From the NCBI GenBank assembly GCA_029259935.1, contig JAJDEH010000348.1, positions 1-64,000 of the forward strand: DNA of 64,000 nucleotides. The letters are read 5' to 3'. The position numbers and the translations under genes were made by a program. Position 1 is the stretch's first letter. Every line of letters begins with the position of its first letter. This stretch comes from Planctomycetota bacterium (GTDB lineage: Bacteria; Planctomycetota; Planctomycetia; Pirellulales; Pirellulaceae). Below the pieces are notes generated by a model. It searched no databases. It was not told where the DNA came from and was given only the letters and a program-made list of their open reading frames with translations. Positions 1 through 8,654 of the stretch are shown one piece after another.

Positions 1-97
1 TTTCGTTTTCCTGGTTTTCGTACTTTCACCGGGGCGGTCTCCATGAGTTATACTACTTGCACCGCCGCGCTCTCTACAAGAAACATGCGGAGTCGAA

Positions 98-1255
98 ATG
101 ATCCCAAGCGTTCCAAGTCGAAGTCTGTTGAAACTGGCCGCGCTGGCGGTGATGATTGGATTCACGCCGGCAGCCTCGCTACTTGCGCAAGACTCCGGTG
201 ATTCACCAGAGCACTCCGTGGCGGTGAAGAAATTTCTCCAACGGCTGTACGACGAGTCTCACCGTAAGTTCACTTTTCGCGACGGCTATCCAGGGGGCTT
301 CGAGCGATGGCAGCAAGACGCCCGCGGCGAACTGCGACGTCTGATCGGCCTGGAAAAAATCGCGGCGCAGGTCGCGGATCATCAACCGCGAGTACACCTG
401 GAAGACGCAGTAGAAGATCTCGGCCGCTACACGCGCCGCAAAGGCTTTATCGAGACCGAACCCGACGTGCGGATTCCGTTTTGGCTGTTGAAGCCGAAAG
501 GTCGCGGACCGTTTCCTTTGGCCATTCTGCCGCACGGTCATGACCGAATCGGCCATGATACCTCCGCCGGTGTCTTTCACGACGACGCACACAAAGAGAA
601 GTCGCTGGCACAAGATCGGAACGTGGCGGTGCAGGCGGTCGAGCGTGGATTTCTGGCGATTGCCCCGGCCACGCGCGGACTGGCTGCCGCCGGTGTCCCC
701 GACGTTTTCGCGCGCCACGACCGTCGCGACTGCCGCAGCCAACTGATGCACTGTTTGCTCGCCGGTCGTACGGCGATCGGAGAACGAGTTTGGGACTTGC
801 AGCGGATCATCGATTGGGCTGTCGCGCGGCCGGACGTGAATTCTCGGCACACCTTAATGATGGGCAACTCAGGCGGTGGGATGGCGACACTGTACGCGGC
901 CGCTTGCGACGAACGGATCACCGTGGCCGTTCCAAGTTGCTCATTCTCGATCATCGCGAGTCCCGCCGGGCGCATCTATCATTGCGATTGCAACATGGTT
1001 CCCGGCATCTTGGAATGGGGCGATCTGTACGACGTCGCCGGACTGGCCGCGCCGCGTTTTCTGTTGGCCGTGAATGGCCGCCATGATAAGTTGCACGAGG
1101 CGTCGTCGGTTGAGCATGCCGCCAGTCGCGCGCGAGCCATCTACAAAGCCGCTGGTCATCCGAGTCGCTTTGAACATCGCTGGGGCGCGGAAGGGCACCG
1201 CTTCTATGGCGACCTGATGTGGCCCTTCGTCATGAAGGCCATCGGCGGGCGATAG
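98..1255 (+). CDS. Secreted alpha/beta hydrolase (acetyl esterase / dienelactone hydrolase-like)
   Basis: A 385-residue protein with an N-terminal signal peptide (basic start, hydrophobic stretch to about residue 29 ending in SLLAQ). The fold is alpha/beta hydrolase. The nucleophile elbow GNSGGG places the likely catalytic Ser at residue 258. A later NGRHDKLH segment can supply the Asp, and EGHRFY near the C-terminus can supply the His. Planctomycetes carry many such secreted esterases, often linked to deacetylation of complex polysaccharides; the substrate cannot be read from sequence. The ATG at 98 is chosen because it directly precedes the signal peptide. The gene stands alone, and a palindromic repeat begins at the last base of its stop codon. 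Confidence 0.82.
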   Translation: MIPSVPSRSLLKLAALAVMIGFTPAASLLAQDSGDSPEHSVAVKKFLQRLYDESHRKFTFRDGYPGGFERWQQDARGELRRLIGLEKIAAQVADHQPRVHLEDAVEDLGRYTRRKGFIETEPDVRIPFWLLKPKGRGPFPLAILPHGHDRIGHDTSAGVFHDDAHKEKSLAQDRNVAVQAVERGFLAIAPATRGLAAAGVPDVFARHDRRDCRSQLMHCLLAGRTAIGERVWDLQRIIDWAVARPDVNSRHTLMMGNSGGGMATLYAAACDERITVAVPSCSFSIIASPAGRIYHCDCNMVPGILEWGDLYDVAGLAAPRFLLAVNGRHDKLHEASSVEHAASRARAIYKAAGHPSRFEHRWGAEGHRFYGDLMWPFVMKAIGGR

Positions 1256-1310
1256 TCGTTGCTCGCTCCGCGAACAAAGCGAATTCGAATGCCTCGCAGC
1301 GATCAACGAC
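1255..1310 (+). repeat. Post-stop palindromic repeat, family A, copy 1
   Basis: An imperfect inverted repeat. The left arm GTCGTTGCTCGCTCCGCGA pairs with the right arm TCGCAGCGATCAACGAC. Related copies lie at 3399, 7069 and 58305. All four follow the stop codon of a plus-strand gene by 18 bases or fewer. Confidence 0.7.
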
Positions 1311-1360
1311 AGTCCCTACCGGCATAAGCCTCCCCACGAAAAGCTTTGATTTTCGACGAT

Positions 1361-1387
1361 TTGACTTTCCAACTGGACAGGTATACT
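1361..1387 (+). promoter_or_regulatory. Possible sigma70-type promoter
   Basis: TTGACT at 1361 and TATACT at 1382 each match the consensus hexamer at five of six positions. The spacer is only 15 bases, shorter than optimal, and the start codon is about 355 bases away. This is weak evidence. Confidence 0.25.
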
Positions 1388-1512
1388 ATTGGTTTCGACG
1401 CCCGATTGGCGTGAAATTTCACGCCTTATTCTGCCAAGAAGCGCAACCGTTGAAATCCGATTTTTTCGGACGAGACGGACATCGGTCACGACGGGGCTTA
1501 CGACATTCCGGC

Positions 1513-1538
1513 TGTAACAATCAAGCCGATTTCACGGG
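1513..1538 (+). promoter_or_regulatory. ECF-like promoter motif upstream of S41 protease
   Basis: TGTAACAATC is followed, 11 bases later, by ACGGG. This matches the layout TGTAACAACT-N11-CCGCT seen upstream of the genes at 28055 and 29484. The AAC core is typical of ECF -35 elements. The start codon is about 205 bases downstream, so the assignment is tentative. Confidence 0.35.
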
Positions 1539-1742
1539 AAAAAATGTCGCCCTCTTTTTTGACCATGGGCAAATCGTGATCTATATTCCTCTGGCTGAAG
1601 CTCCGTCATCTCCATTCAGCCACCTTGGATGATTTGATTTCCTGAAATTGGCGTTTCCTTCTTCTTTTTGCTTGGCTGGCTTTTTTCCAGATCGGCCGCC
1701 GAGTTCTGCAAGGACGCCACCCTCAAACCCATGGAATGGCCA

Positions 1743-3392
1743 ATGCAGACTAGAAACTCCTCTCTCCGTGGCACCTACCGGGCATTTTTGGCGTTCGCTC
1801 TTCTACTCTCCTTCGTCGCGGTCCAACCGGTTTGGGGACAGTTGGCGATTCCAGCGGAAGCGATTTCCAACGATTCGCAAGTTCAAGGTGTGATCCAACA
1901 GGGAACCGCACTGGAAACCGATGGACGTTGGGGCGAAGCCCTAACGCACTACGAAGAAGCCTTGCGCGAGCATCCCGGCCGGCAAGACCTAAAACAACGA
2001 CTCACGATTTCTCGTGTCCATTTCGACGTGGGCCGCCGCTACTCCGACCATCGCTTTGTCTCTTCGCTGGCGAAGATGAGTGAGAATGACGCGCTGAACG
2101 CTTACACCGAGGTCTTGCTGAAGATCAAAGCTCACTACGTTCATTCTCCGGATTGGAACGAACTGTTGGCTCGGGGCACCACGCAACTAGACATCGCCCT
2201 GACCGACGACAACTTTCGCCAACACCGGCTGCGTGGCGCCAACGACGACAGTATCAACAAGTTTCGCCATAACCTACGCCAAATCATGAACGGCCGCCCT
2301 GCACGGGACCGCCATGATGCCCGAGCCAGCGTTTCGATGGCGGCCCGCTACACCGCGCAACAACTGGGCATTCCAGAGGCCACGGTCGTCATGGAATATA
2401 CCTGCGGTGCCATCGGCGCATTGGATATGTATTCCAGCTTTCTGACCGGCGCTCAGTTAGACGACGTGATGTCGCAAATCGAAGGCAACTTCGTTGGCCT
2501 GGGCGTTGAATTGAAAGCGGATAACGACGCGCTGTTGATCGTCACGGTGATCAATGGCGGGCCAGCTCAAAAGGGTGGCATGCAAAGCGGCGACCGAATC
2601 GTCATGGTCGACGGGAAATCGATGAAGGACATGACCACCGATGCGGCGGCCGATATGTTGAAGGGAACGGAAGGCAGTTCGGTGGATCTGGCCGTCGTCC
2701 AAGCCGGCAATGTCACGAAGAATATGCGTCTCGTTCGTCAACGCGTGGAAGTTCCCAGCGTGGAAGACATTCAGATCGTCGATCGCGACTACGGCATTGG
2801 TTATTTGAAGCTGGCCAGCTTTCAAAAAACGACGTTGCGAGATTTCGATGCCGCATTGTGGAATTTGCACCGCCAAGGCATGCGTAGTTTGATCGTCGAT
2901 GTGCGGGGCAATCCCGGCGGCTTGCTGACCGCCTCGGTGGAAGTTGCCGACAAGTTTGTTTCGAAGGGCACGATCGTCTCCACGCGTGGCCGCAGTGCCC
3001 GCGAGGACTTCGACTACAAGGCCCATGAAACGGGCACCTGGCGCGTGCCGCTGATCGTGTTGATCGACGGCGATTCGGCCAGCGCCAGCGAAATCTTCGC
3101 CGCCGCCATTCACGACCACCGCCGCGGCACGGTGATCGGCGAACGAAGTTACGGCAAAGGGAGCGTGCAAGGCATTTTTCCGCTGAACGTGGCGCGATCC
3201 GGAGTGCGACTGACGACCGCCAAGTTTTACTCGCCCAACGGCACTCCGATCAGCAATCGTGGCGTCCAGCCTGACGTCGTCGTTCGTACCGTGGCCAAGC
3301 CCGTCGCCGACAATGTGGAGAAGGCCGAGCCGGACGATGTGGTCTTGAACGCCGGCATGCAAGTCGCCCGCCGGCAATTGAGCCAACGCTAA
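1743..3392 (+). CDS. Secreted S41-family C-terminal processing protease with PDZ domain
   Basis: The protein has 549 residues from the ATG at 1743, chosen because it directly precedes a signal peptide ending in VWGQ; an upstream in-frame ATG at 1731 is also possible. A TPR-like segment (about residues 40-90) follows, then a PDZ domain (about 260-340, with the segment FVGLGVELKAD), then the S41 tail-specific protease domain. The motif SASASEI gives catalytic Ser447, and GKGS gives Lys472, the usual Ser-Lys dyad spacing of 25. These enzymes cleave periplasmic or secreted proteins at their C-termini. The gene is single and is followed after six bases by a family A palindromic repeat. Confidence 0.92.
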   Translation: MQTRNSSLRGTYRAFLAFALLLSFVAVQPVWGQLAIPAEAISNDSQVQGVIQQGTALETDGRWGEALTHYEEALREHPGRQDLKQRLTISRVHFDVGRRYSDHRFVSSLAKMSENDALNAYTEVLLKIKAHYVHSPDWNELLARGTTQLDIALTDDNFRQHRLRGANDDSINKFRHNLRQIMNGRPARDRHDARASVSMAARYTAQQLGIPEATVVMEYTCGAIGALDMYSSFLTGAQLDDVMSQIEGNFVGLGVELKADNDALLIVTVINGGPAQKGGMQSGDRIVMVDGKSMKDMTTDAAADMLKGTEGSSVDLAVVQAGNVTKNMRLVRQRVEVPSVEDIQIVDRDYGIGYLKLASFQKTTLRDFDAALWNLHRQGMRSLIVDVRGNPGGLLTASVEVADKFVSKGTIVSTRGRSAREDFDYKAHETGTWRVPLIVLIDGDSASASEIFAAAIHDHRRGTVIGERSYGKGSVQGIFPLNVARSGVRLTTAKFYSPNGTPISNRGVQPDVVVRTVAKPVADNVEKAEPDDVVLNAGMQVARRQLSQR

Positions 3393-3398
3393 CGTATT

Positions 3399-3449
3399 GT
3401 CGTGGTTCACTCCGCGAACCAAACGAAAGATCGCCCTGCGATCAACGAC
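3399..3449 (+). repeat. Post-stop palindromic repeat, family A, copy 2
   Basis: Starts six bases after the protease stop codon with GTCGTGGTTCACTCCGCGAA and ends with GCGATCAACGAC, which pairs with its start. Same family as 1255, 7069 and 58305. Confidence 0.65.
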
Positions 3450-3492
3450 AAGGCTTTGAGGCCGTCGAATAATCTGACTCGACGGCCTCTGT

Positions 3493-3675
3493 GTATTGGT
3501 TCTCCCCCTTGCCAAGGAGTCAGAGAGGGTCGCCATTGTATTCGTTCTCCCGCTTGCCAAGGGGGAGTCAGAGGGGGTCGCCTTTGTATTCGTTCTCCCC
3601 TTTGCCAGGGAGTCAGAGGGGGTCGCCTTTGTATTCGTTCTCCCCCTTGCCAAGGGGGAGTTAGAGGGGGTCGCC
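3493..3675. repeat. Tandem array of four CTCCCCCTTG palindrome units
   Basis: Four head-to-tail units of 44-48 bases start at 3493, 3538, 3586 and 3631. Each has GTATTSGTTCTCCC, the palindrome CTCCCCCTTG-C-CAAGGGGGAG or a decayed form of it, then GTCAGAGGGGGTCGCC. The array lies between two convergent genes. A fifth, single copy lies at 30457. Open frames across it arise from the repeats and are not genes. Confidence 0.85.
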
Positions 3676-3702
3676 CGTCGCTTCTTCGACGGCTCTTCGA
3701 CT

Positions 3703-4272
3703 CTACTGCGGTCGCCGCGGCATCTTGCGACCAAACGGCGGCGTTTCGGGATCGGGAAGCTCTTGGCCAGTTTGCTCGGCCCATTCTTCCCGCTCTAGCT
3801 GCGAGGCGTAGAATCGCAGCCACGTCTCCGGCTCGTCGGTGACGTCAAGACAATGCCAGTGGAGGTAGTTTTTGGGCAAGTCCACCTTCTTTTCCGGCGA
3901 AGGCAGGATGTCTCGATAGATCAGACAGTAAAGCTTGCGATCCGAAAGATGATCGGTGAAGTCGAGTACGATGCGTTGGGTATACAGCTTTTCGATGGTT
4001 CCCCACAGCAACTCGTGCAGTCCGGCGTCGTCCAGGGAATCGGGATGAGGCAGCTTGAGTTCTGGCACGAACCACTGGCTAATCGGCAACACGGGAGCTC
4101 GCTCCCAGGCCAACATCGAAGCGAGAAACTCGTTCTCTTTGGTGGTTGGCAGCCGTTGCATGTTCAGCAGCGAGACCGATTCGTCGAAAAACGGTTCCAA
4201 CTCGTCCCTGAGCCGCGCATTCAGCATAAGCTGATCGACTTCATCGTTTTTTGGTTGCCGTGAGTCCAACAT
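3703..4272 (-). CDS. Conserved-looking protein of unknown function
   Basis: A 189-residue soluble protein with no signal peptide and no transmembrane segment, rich in acidic residues and Trp. I do not recognise a domain. Features that look like a real gene are the start MLDSRQPKND, an ordered core (ELLWGTIEKLYTQRIVLDF, then LYCLIYRDILP) and the absence of low complexity. The segment YLHWHCLDV contains a HWHC cluster that could bind metal, but this is speculation. It is convergent with the S41 protease gene, the tandem palindrome array lying between them, and its start faces a 215-base gap before the end of the enolase gene on the same strand. Confidence 0.68.
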   Translation of the reverse strand: MLDSRQPKNDEVDQLMLNARLRDELEPFFDESVSLLNMQRLPTTKENEFLASMLAWERAPVLPISQWFVPELKLPHPDSLDDAGLHELLWGTIEKLYTQRIVLDFTDHLSDRKLYCLIYRDILPSPEKKVDLPKNYLHWHCLDVTDEPETWLRFYASQLEREEWAEQTGQELPDPETPPFGRKMPRRPQ

Positions 4273-4487
4273 CCGAATGCCTGTTAGAGTGTGTCATCTG
4301 GCCCTTCTCTCTTCCCGACTCTATCAAGATCCACTAGGGCTGCAAGAGAATACTACAATCAATCCGCCAACTTCGAGGAACTCTTCCGAAGCGGGACGGG
4401 ATGACTGTTACGACCGCGAAACCTTTCTCGCTACAACCCGAACAACTTGAAAAGACGCCCTAGATTCGCCCGTTGGACACCGCCCAT

Positions 4488-5744
4488 TCAGCTCGATTCC
4501 TGAATCGGAGCTATCTGGGCACGGGCTTGCAGGTCGCGCCACTCGCCGCCGCCATCGTCCGCGACGCGAGTCAGATGAACGCCCGGAATAAAGGCCGGCA
4601 GTTGGCCGCTTTCGCCGAAATAATCCCACATTTGCTGAGCGTGCGTGAAGTAAGTCTTCGCGCCGCTGGGCCAATCCAGCCGCAACAGGAGGCCAGGATG
4701 CGGGTACGGTTTTTCTTGCGGTTCGACGCGGTACTTCTCCACGGTGTCCCAGTTCACGGTGACGCCAAGGCCGGGCCGGTCAGGGACCTCGGCGGTTCCG
4801 TTACTGACCGTGAACGGCTCGTCCACGAACTGATCGGCGTACATGTGGTTGCAGTGGATCGCCGGCCACAGCGAGTGCGTCAACGCCGCTTGAATGTGCA
4901 GTCCCAGCGTGGCGATCAAATTCGTGCCGACCCATTGCAGCCAGAAAGGCTTGTTAAATTCCGCGCAGATCCTTCCGTTACGCATCGCGGCCGATAGTCC
5001 GCCTTCCAGCACAAAGCCATCGCACATCTCCGCCTTCAATTGCGTGCTGAACTGAGGCCGGCCGATGTGCTGGGCGATCGGCACCGATAAATGTCGGCGC
5101 AGTTGCTGATTCCCCTCGACGTCTTCTTGGCGAATGGGGCTCTCCCAAATCGCCAGTTGCTCGAATCGTTCCATTCTCTTGCAGAGCGGTTTGGCAATCG
5201 CCGGGTCCAGGCCAAAATCGTTGAAATCCATGTCGATCTTGAAGTGGCTAGGAATGGCCTCGCACAATCGGGTCAGTTGATCTTCCAAATCAAACCAAGG
5301 CCGCGCTTTGGTCTTGAACGTTGTGTAGCCCGAGCGAACGGCCTCTTGGCATTCGCTGATCCAATCCTCGGCCGGCATGTCGATGGCCCACCAGCCGACA
5401 TAAGCCCGCTCGCGCACCTTGCTTCCCAGCAGCGCCCAAACCGGAGCATTCAACACCTTTCCCACCGCGTCGAAGCAGGCCGTCTGCAACCCCGCCCCCA
5501 GCGAATCGTCCCACATGATCTCCGCGGCGTTCGCTCCTTCGGCGCGGCTCACGGCTTCGTCAGTGGTCGCTCCCCAAGTGTAATAGGGCATCGTTTCGCC
5601 CACGCCAACTTCGCCGCTGTCGAGCGTCACTTTGCACAGTTCGAACAACGACCAGTGGGGAATCTCGCGGACCATGTTTCGCCAAGGCACTTCCTTGAGC
5701 GGCAAGTCGACCCAGATTCGTTCGATAGAAGCAATTTTTGCCAT
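4488..5744 (-). CDS. Enolase-superfamily enzyme (mandelate racemase/muconate lactonizing type)
   Basis: The protein has 418 residues from the ATG at 5744 (MAKIASIER), the usual start of this superfamily's capping domain. The longer open frame overlaps the divergent gene and is rejected. The barrel shows a KxK motif (FKTKARPW), an Asp in KIDMDFND and a Glu in AIWESP, as in enzymes that abstract a proton alpha to a carboxylate and bind Mg2+. Where the third metal ligand is normally Asp or Glu the sequence reads PIAQHIGRP, so that position is altered. The substrate is unknown but is probably a sugar acid. It is divergent from a second enolase-superfamily gene with about 80 bases between starts, suggesting shared control. 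Confidence 0.85.
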   Translation of the reverse strand: MAKIASIERIWVDLPLKEVPWRNMVREIPHWSLFELCKVTLDSGEVGVGETMPYYTWGATTDEAVSRAEGANAAEIMWDDSLGAGLQTACFDAVGKVLNAPVWALLGSKVRERAYVGWWAIDMPAEDWISECQEAVRSGYTTFKTKARPWFDLEDQLTRLCEAIPSHFKIDMDFNDFGLDPAIAKPLCKRMERFEQLAIWESPIRQEDVEGNQQLRRHLSVPIAQHIGRPQFSTQLKAEMCDGFVLEGGLSAAMRNGRICAEFNKPFWLQWVGTNLIATLGLHIQAALTHSLWPAIHCNHMYADQFVDEPFTVSNGTAEVPDRPGLGVTVNWDTVEKYRVEPQEKPYPHPGLLLRLDWPSGAKTYFTHAQQMWDYFGESGQLPAFIPGVHLTRVADDGGGEWRDLQARAQIAPIQESS

Positions 5745-5825
5745 CGCGGTGCACACCCTTAACGCATTCAAATAAAACCCGGACAATATGCCGGCGGCTT
5801 GCATGGTACCCCTGTCCTCGCAATC

Positions 5826-7067
5826 ATGAAAGCCATGAGCAACGTACGCATCGAAAAGATTCGAGCAATTCAAACCGCGCCGGCCGGCATTCGATTGGTG
5901 ATCGTCAAGGTCGAGACCAATCAAGCCGGACTGTACGGACTTGGTTGCGCCACCTTTACACAACGGCCATTGGCGGTTGTCGAGGCGGTCGAGCAGTATC
6001 TCGATCCGTTTCTGCACGGTCGCAATGTCGAGGAAATTGAAGACGTATTCCTGTCGGCGCAAATGAGTTCCTATTGGCGCGGCGGTCCCGTGTTGAACAA
6101 CGGGCTGTCCGGAGTCGACATGGCCTTGTGGGACATCAAAGGCAAACAGGCGGGCATGCCGGTCCACGACTTATTAGGCGGCAAGTGTCGCATGGCGGCG
6201 CCGGTTTACCTGCATGCCAGTGGCCGCGACACGAATGAGGTATTGGATCAATCCCGCCAGATCATGGAACTTGGCTGTCGTCACGTTCGCTTGCAAGTCG
6301 AAGTGCCGGGACAAGCGACGTACGGAACGGCCAGCGATTTACAAACCGGCGCGACCATTGACGGGCCGACGAATCCCCACAACGTGTTCGAACCGGCCGA
6401 TTATGCGCGAGCCGTCCCGGCGCTCTTTGAACGAGCACGCAATGAACTAGGAGAAGAGGTCGAACTGTTGCACGACGTTCACGAGCGCGTCCCGCCGCCG
6501 ATCGCCGTGCAACTTGCCAAAGATCTCCAGCCGTATCGGCTGTTCTTTTTTGAGGATCCCTTGCCTCCCGAGGAACTGGGCCACTTTCGCCAACTGCGCG
6601 GCCAAACTCATATCCCCATCGCGATGGGAGAACTGTTTCACAACCCCAACGAATATGTGCCGCTGATTCAAGAGCGGCTAATCGATTTCATTCGCATCCA
6701 CTTATCACAGATCGGCGGACTGTCGATGGGCCGCAAGGTCGCCGCGTTGTGCGAGTTCTTTGGCGTGCGAACGGCTTGGCACGGTCCTGGCGACACGTCG
6801 CCCGTCGGTCACGCGGCTAACTTGGCGCTCGATTTATGTTGCCACAACTTCGGGATTCAAGAATTCACGCGACTCAATCAAGCAACACTGGACGTGTTCC
6901 CCGGTTGTCCGGAATTGAAAGACGGCTGTTTGTGGCCTAACGATCAGCCGGGGCTTGGTATCGATATCGACGAACAGGCGGCCGCCAAGTTTCCCTTTCC
7001 TCCGCATCCAACCAACGGCGCTTGGCCCGCAATTCGCCGACGCGATGGCGGCGTCGTGCGTCCCTAA
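5826..7067 (+). CDS. Enolase-superfamily dehydratase of the RspA / mannonate dehydratase type
   Basis: About 413 residues from the ATG at 5826; an ATG three codons later (MSNVRIEKI) is equally plausible and neither has a strong ribosome site. Hallmarks of the ManD/RspA group are present in order: LLHDVHER (Asp ligand), FFFEDPLPPEE (Glu ligand), AMGELFHNP (Glu ligand), AWHGPGDTSPVGHAA (the usual His-Gly-Pro catalytic loop) and the C-terminal PGLGIDIDE block. Family members dehydrate sugar acids such as D-mannonate. It pairs with the divergent gene at 4488-5744, so a role in sugar acid use is a reasonable inference. A strong palindromic repeat starts two bases after its stop codon. Confidence 0.87.
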   Translation: MKAMSNVRIEKIRAIQTAPAGIRLVIVKVETNQAGLYGLGCATFTQRPLAVVEAVEQYLDPFLHGRNVEEIEDVFLSAQMSSYWRGGPVLNNGLSGVDMALWDIKGKQAGMPVHDLLGGKCRMAAPVYLHASGRDTNEVLDQSRQIMELGCRHVRLQVEVPGQATYGTASDLQTGATIDGPTNPHNVFEPADYARAVPALFERARNELGEEVELLHDVHERVPPPIAVQLAKDLQPYRLFFFEDPLPPEELGHFRQLRGQTHIPIAMGELFHNPNEYVPLIQERLIDFIRIHLSQIGGLSMGRKVAALCEFFGVRTAWHGPGDTSPVGHAANLALDLCCHNFGIQEFTRLNQATLDVFPGCPELKDGCLWPNDQPGLGIDIDEQAAAKFPFPPHPTNGAWPAIRRRDGGVVRP

Positions 7068-7068
7068 T

Positions 7069-7120
7069 GTCGCCTTTCGCTCCGCGAAAGAACGCGCTCT
7101 TTCGCGCAGCGAAAGACGAC
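7069..7120 (+). repeat. Post-stop palindromic repeat, family A, copy 3
   Basis: The best-formed copy. GTCGCCTTTCGCTCCGCGAA pairs with the right arm ending in GCAGCGAAAGACGAC, with about 20 of 22 positions complementary and a loop of a few bases. It lies between the dehydratase and metallophosphoesterase genes. Confidence 0.75.
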
Positions 7121-7164
7121 CAAGTACTGGATTTTTGAGCGCCCCAGACTCCCGAGGCCGAGCA

Positions 7165-8031
7165 ATGGTCAATTGGCGAAAGCAAGCGGATACGACGGTG
7201 GACCCTGCTGCCGCGACAATCGGCGTCGTGTCGGACCTTCACCTAGGCTGGGGCGACGACGAACAGCCACTCGGTTTTTTGCCCGCGCTGCTGGCCGACA
7301 AAGCCGCTCAGACGGACGTCGATCTGATGGTACTCAACGGCGATATGATCAATGGCCAGCGTCAGCACTACGATTTGCTGGAGCAAGAATTGCTGAACAA
7401 GTTGCCGCTCGACATTTTCTACCTCACCGGAAACAAGGAATCCGAGGGCCCCGGTTGTTTGGATCGCTACCGCCAATTGAGCCAACGGGACATCGACCAA
7501 ATTGTCTGGCTGCGCGGCATTCGCCTCGTCTTCCTAGGCTTACCCCAGCCTGAACACGAAATGGACATCTCATCCGACCGATTGCAATGGTTGCAAGACG
7601 AACTCGATAGCCGCCAGGCGACGACGATCATTTTCCACCACATGCCAGTCGCCGATTCGACATTCAACTCCTGGGACATGGTCGGCCGTTTTCCGAATGA
7701 ATACCCATTCAACCTGCGCGTCAGCAACTCGACGGAGATTTACGAACTGCTCCGCCAGCACGACGAAATCAAACTTTGGGTGAGCGGTCACACACACCCC
7801 GACCATCGAGGCTTCGATCGAGTCGGCCACGGAGCGACCGCCGTTCGAGACGGTTGCCTGCATTTAGCCTGCGCGAACCTGGGCAGCCGCGACGCATCGC
7901 CGGAAGGCCGCTATTTGTTCGTTGAACCGCATCGCATTCTGGTACGCACGCGAAACTTCCAACAGCAAGCCTGGGACGGGCAACTCAACTTTGAAATCCT
8001 CGGCCCGACGACGCTGGGGCGGAACGGTTGA
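7165..8031 (+). CDS. Calcineurin-like metallophosphoesterase
   Basis: 288 residues from the ATG at 7165. Upstream in-frame codons run through the repeat and the previous gene, so they are excluded. The metallophosphoesterase motifs appear in order: SDLHLGW (Asp, His), NGDMING (Asp), TGNKES (the Asn position, with the usual GNHD/E varied to GNKE), IIFHHMP (His) and SGHTHPDHRG (GHxH). No signal peptide is seen, so it is probably cytoplasmic. The natural substrate (phosphomonoester, phosphodiester or nucleotide) cannot be read from sequence. It lies 97 bases after the dehydratase on the same strand, but the strong hairpin between them may separate the transcripts. Confidence 0.86.
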   Translation: MVNWRKQADTTVDPAAATIGVVSDLHLGWGDDEQPLGFLPALLADKAAQTDVDLMVLNGDMINGQRQHYDLLEQELLNKLPLDIFYLTGNKESEGPGCLDRYRQLSQRDIDQIVWLRGIRLVFLGLPQPEHEMDISSDRLQWLQDELDSRQATTIIFHHMPVADSTFNSWDMVGRFPNEYPFNLRVSNSTEIYELLRQHDEIKLWVSGHTHPDHRGFDRVGHGATAVRDGCLHLACANLGSRDASPEGRYLFVEPHRILVRTRNFQQQAWDGQLNFEILGPTTLGRNG

Positions 8032-8654
8032 GCGGTTAGCGGTTGAGCGGCACGGCGCTACCCGCCGGTGGTTTGAAGTGGAGCGAACCTCCGTGCCTGG
8101 CGAGTCGACGAACGAATATCGAATATCGAACACGGAATGTTGAAGGACGACGGAAGAAAAGAGCGCCTCGTCGCTCCCAACCGCATCGAACCCGTCCATC
8201 GCTCTGCCGGGCAAAGCCAACAGCTCTATCGTCGTCAGGACGTTTTTCACCCTTCATTCCGGCCCCCGTCGCTTTGCGTTTCTGAAACTCATACGGCACG
8301 TTCAGTTTCATCGCGTTCGCACGAGCAACAGCTTCCGTGCCGTGCTTGCGTGTCGAATAGGCTCAAGTTGCGACCACAGCATGGACAGGTTAACCTGGAA
8401 ACTACTTGTATCTAACTTCTGGAGGCTTGGTCAACGAACGTGAGTGGCGGTACATCCGAAACGTCCAGTTCAACCTCGCCGAGCCTCATTGAACGGTCGC
8501 GCGGTCGCGATTCCGAAGCCTAGAGGCGACTGTCAAGACTTTATGCGCCGTTTTCCGAATCGGCCACTCGACTCCCTAGCTTCAGGAGACTCGCGTGGAG
8601 AAGCGCCGTTACTGCTTCATTTGCAAGTTAGCAAATCAAAAAGGGAAAAACCAG
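8032..8654. other. Intergenic region with short repeats
   Basis: No gene is supported. At 8026-8050 there is a heptamer-like repeat (GGTTGAGCGGTTAGCGG...), resembling the one upstream of the 53188 gene. At 8110-8146 there is a CGAATATCGAATATCGAA block that looks like part of an interspersed repeat. Reading frames here have biased composition and no ribosome sites. Confidence 0.5.

Larger units (their letters stand above)
1311..1742. other. Intergenic region upstream of the S41 protease gene
   Basis: No convincing gene is seen here. It holds a sigma70-like hexamer pair at 1361-1387 and an ECF-like motif at 1513-1538. The remainder is AT-richer than the flanking genes and reads as leader or promoter sequence. 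Confidence 0.5.

Noticed and set aside
3493..3675. Possible CRISPR array
   Set aside because: Whole units are repeats with no unique spacers, and no cas genes are near.
2457..3734. Long minus-strand open frame of about 425 codons opposite the S41 protease gene
   Set aside because: It mirrors the high-GC codon pattern of the real gene, runs into the palindromic repeats and shows no domain or ribosome site.
3402..3842. Open frames across the tandem palindromes (repeating SPPCQG or PLAKGE peptides)
   Set aside because: They are translations of the repeat units, without start signals.
7864..8250. Minus-strand frame containing FDIRYS-type residues
   Set aside because: It arises from the CGAATATCGAATATCGAA repeat and overlaps the end of the metallophosphoesterase gene.
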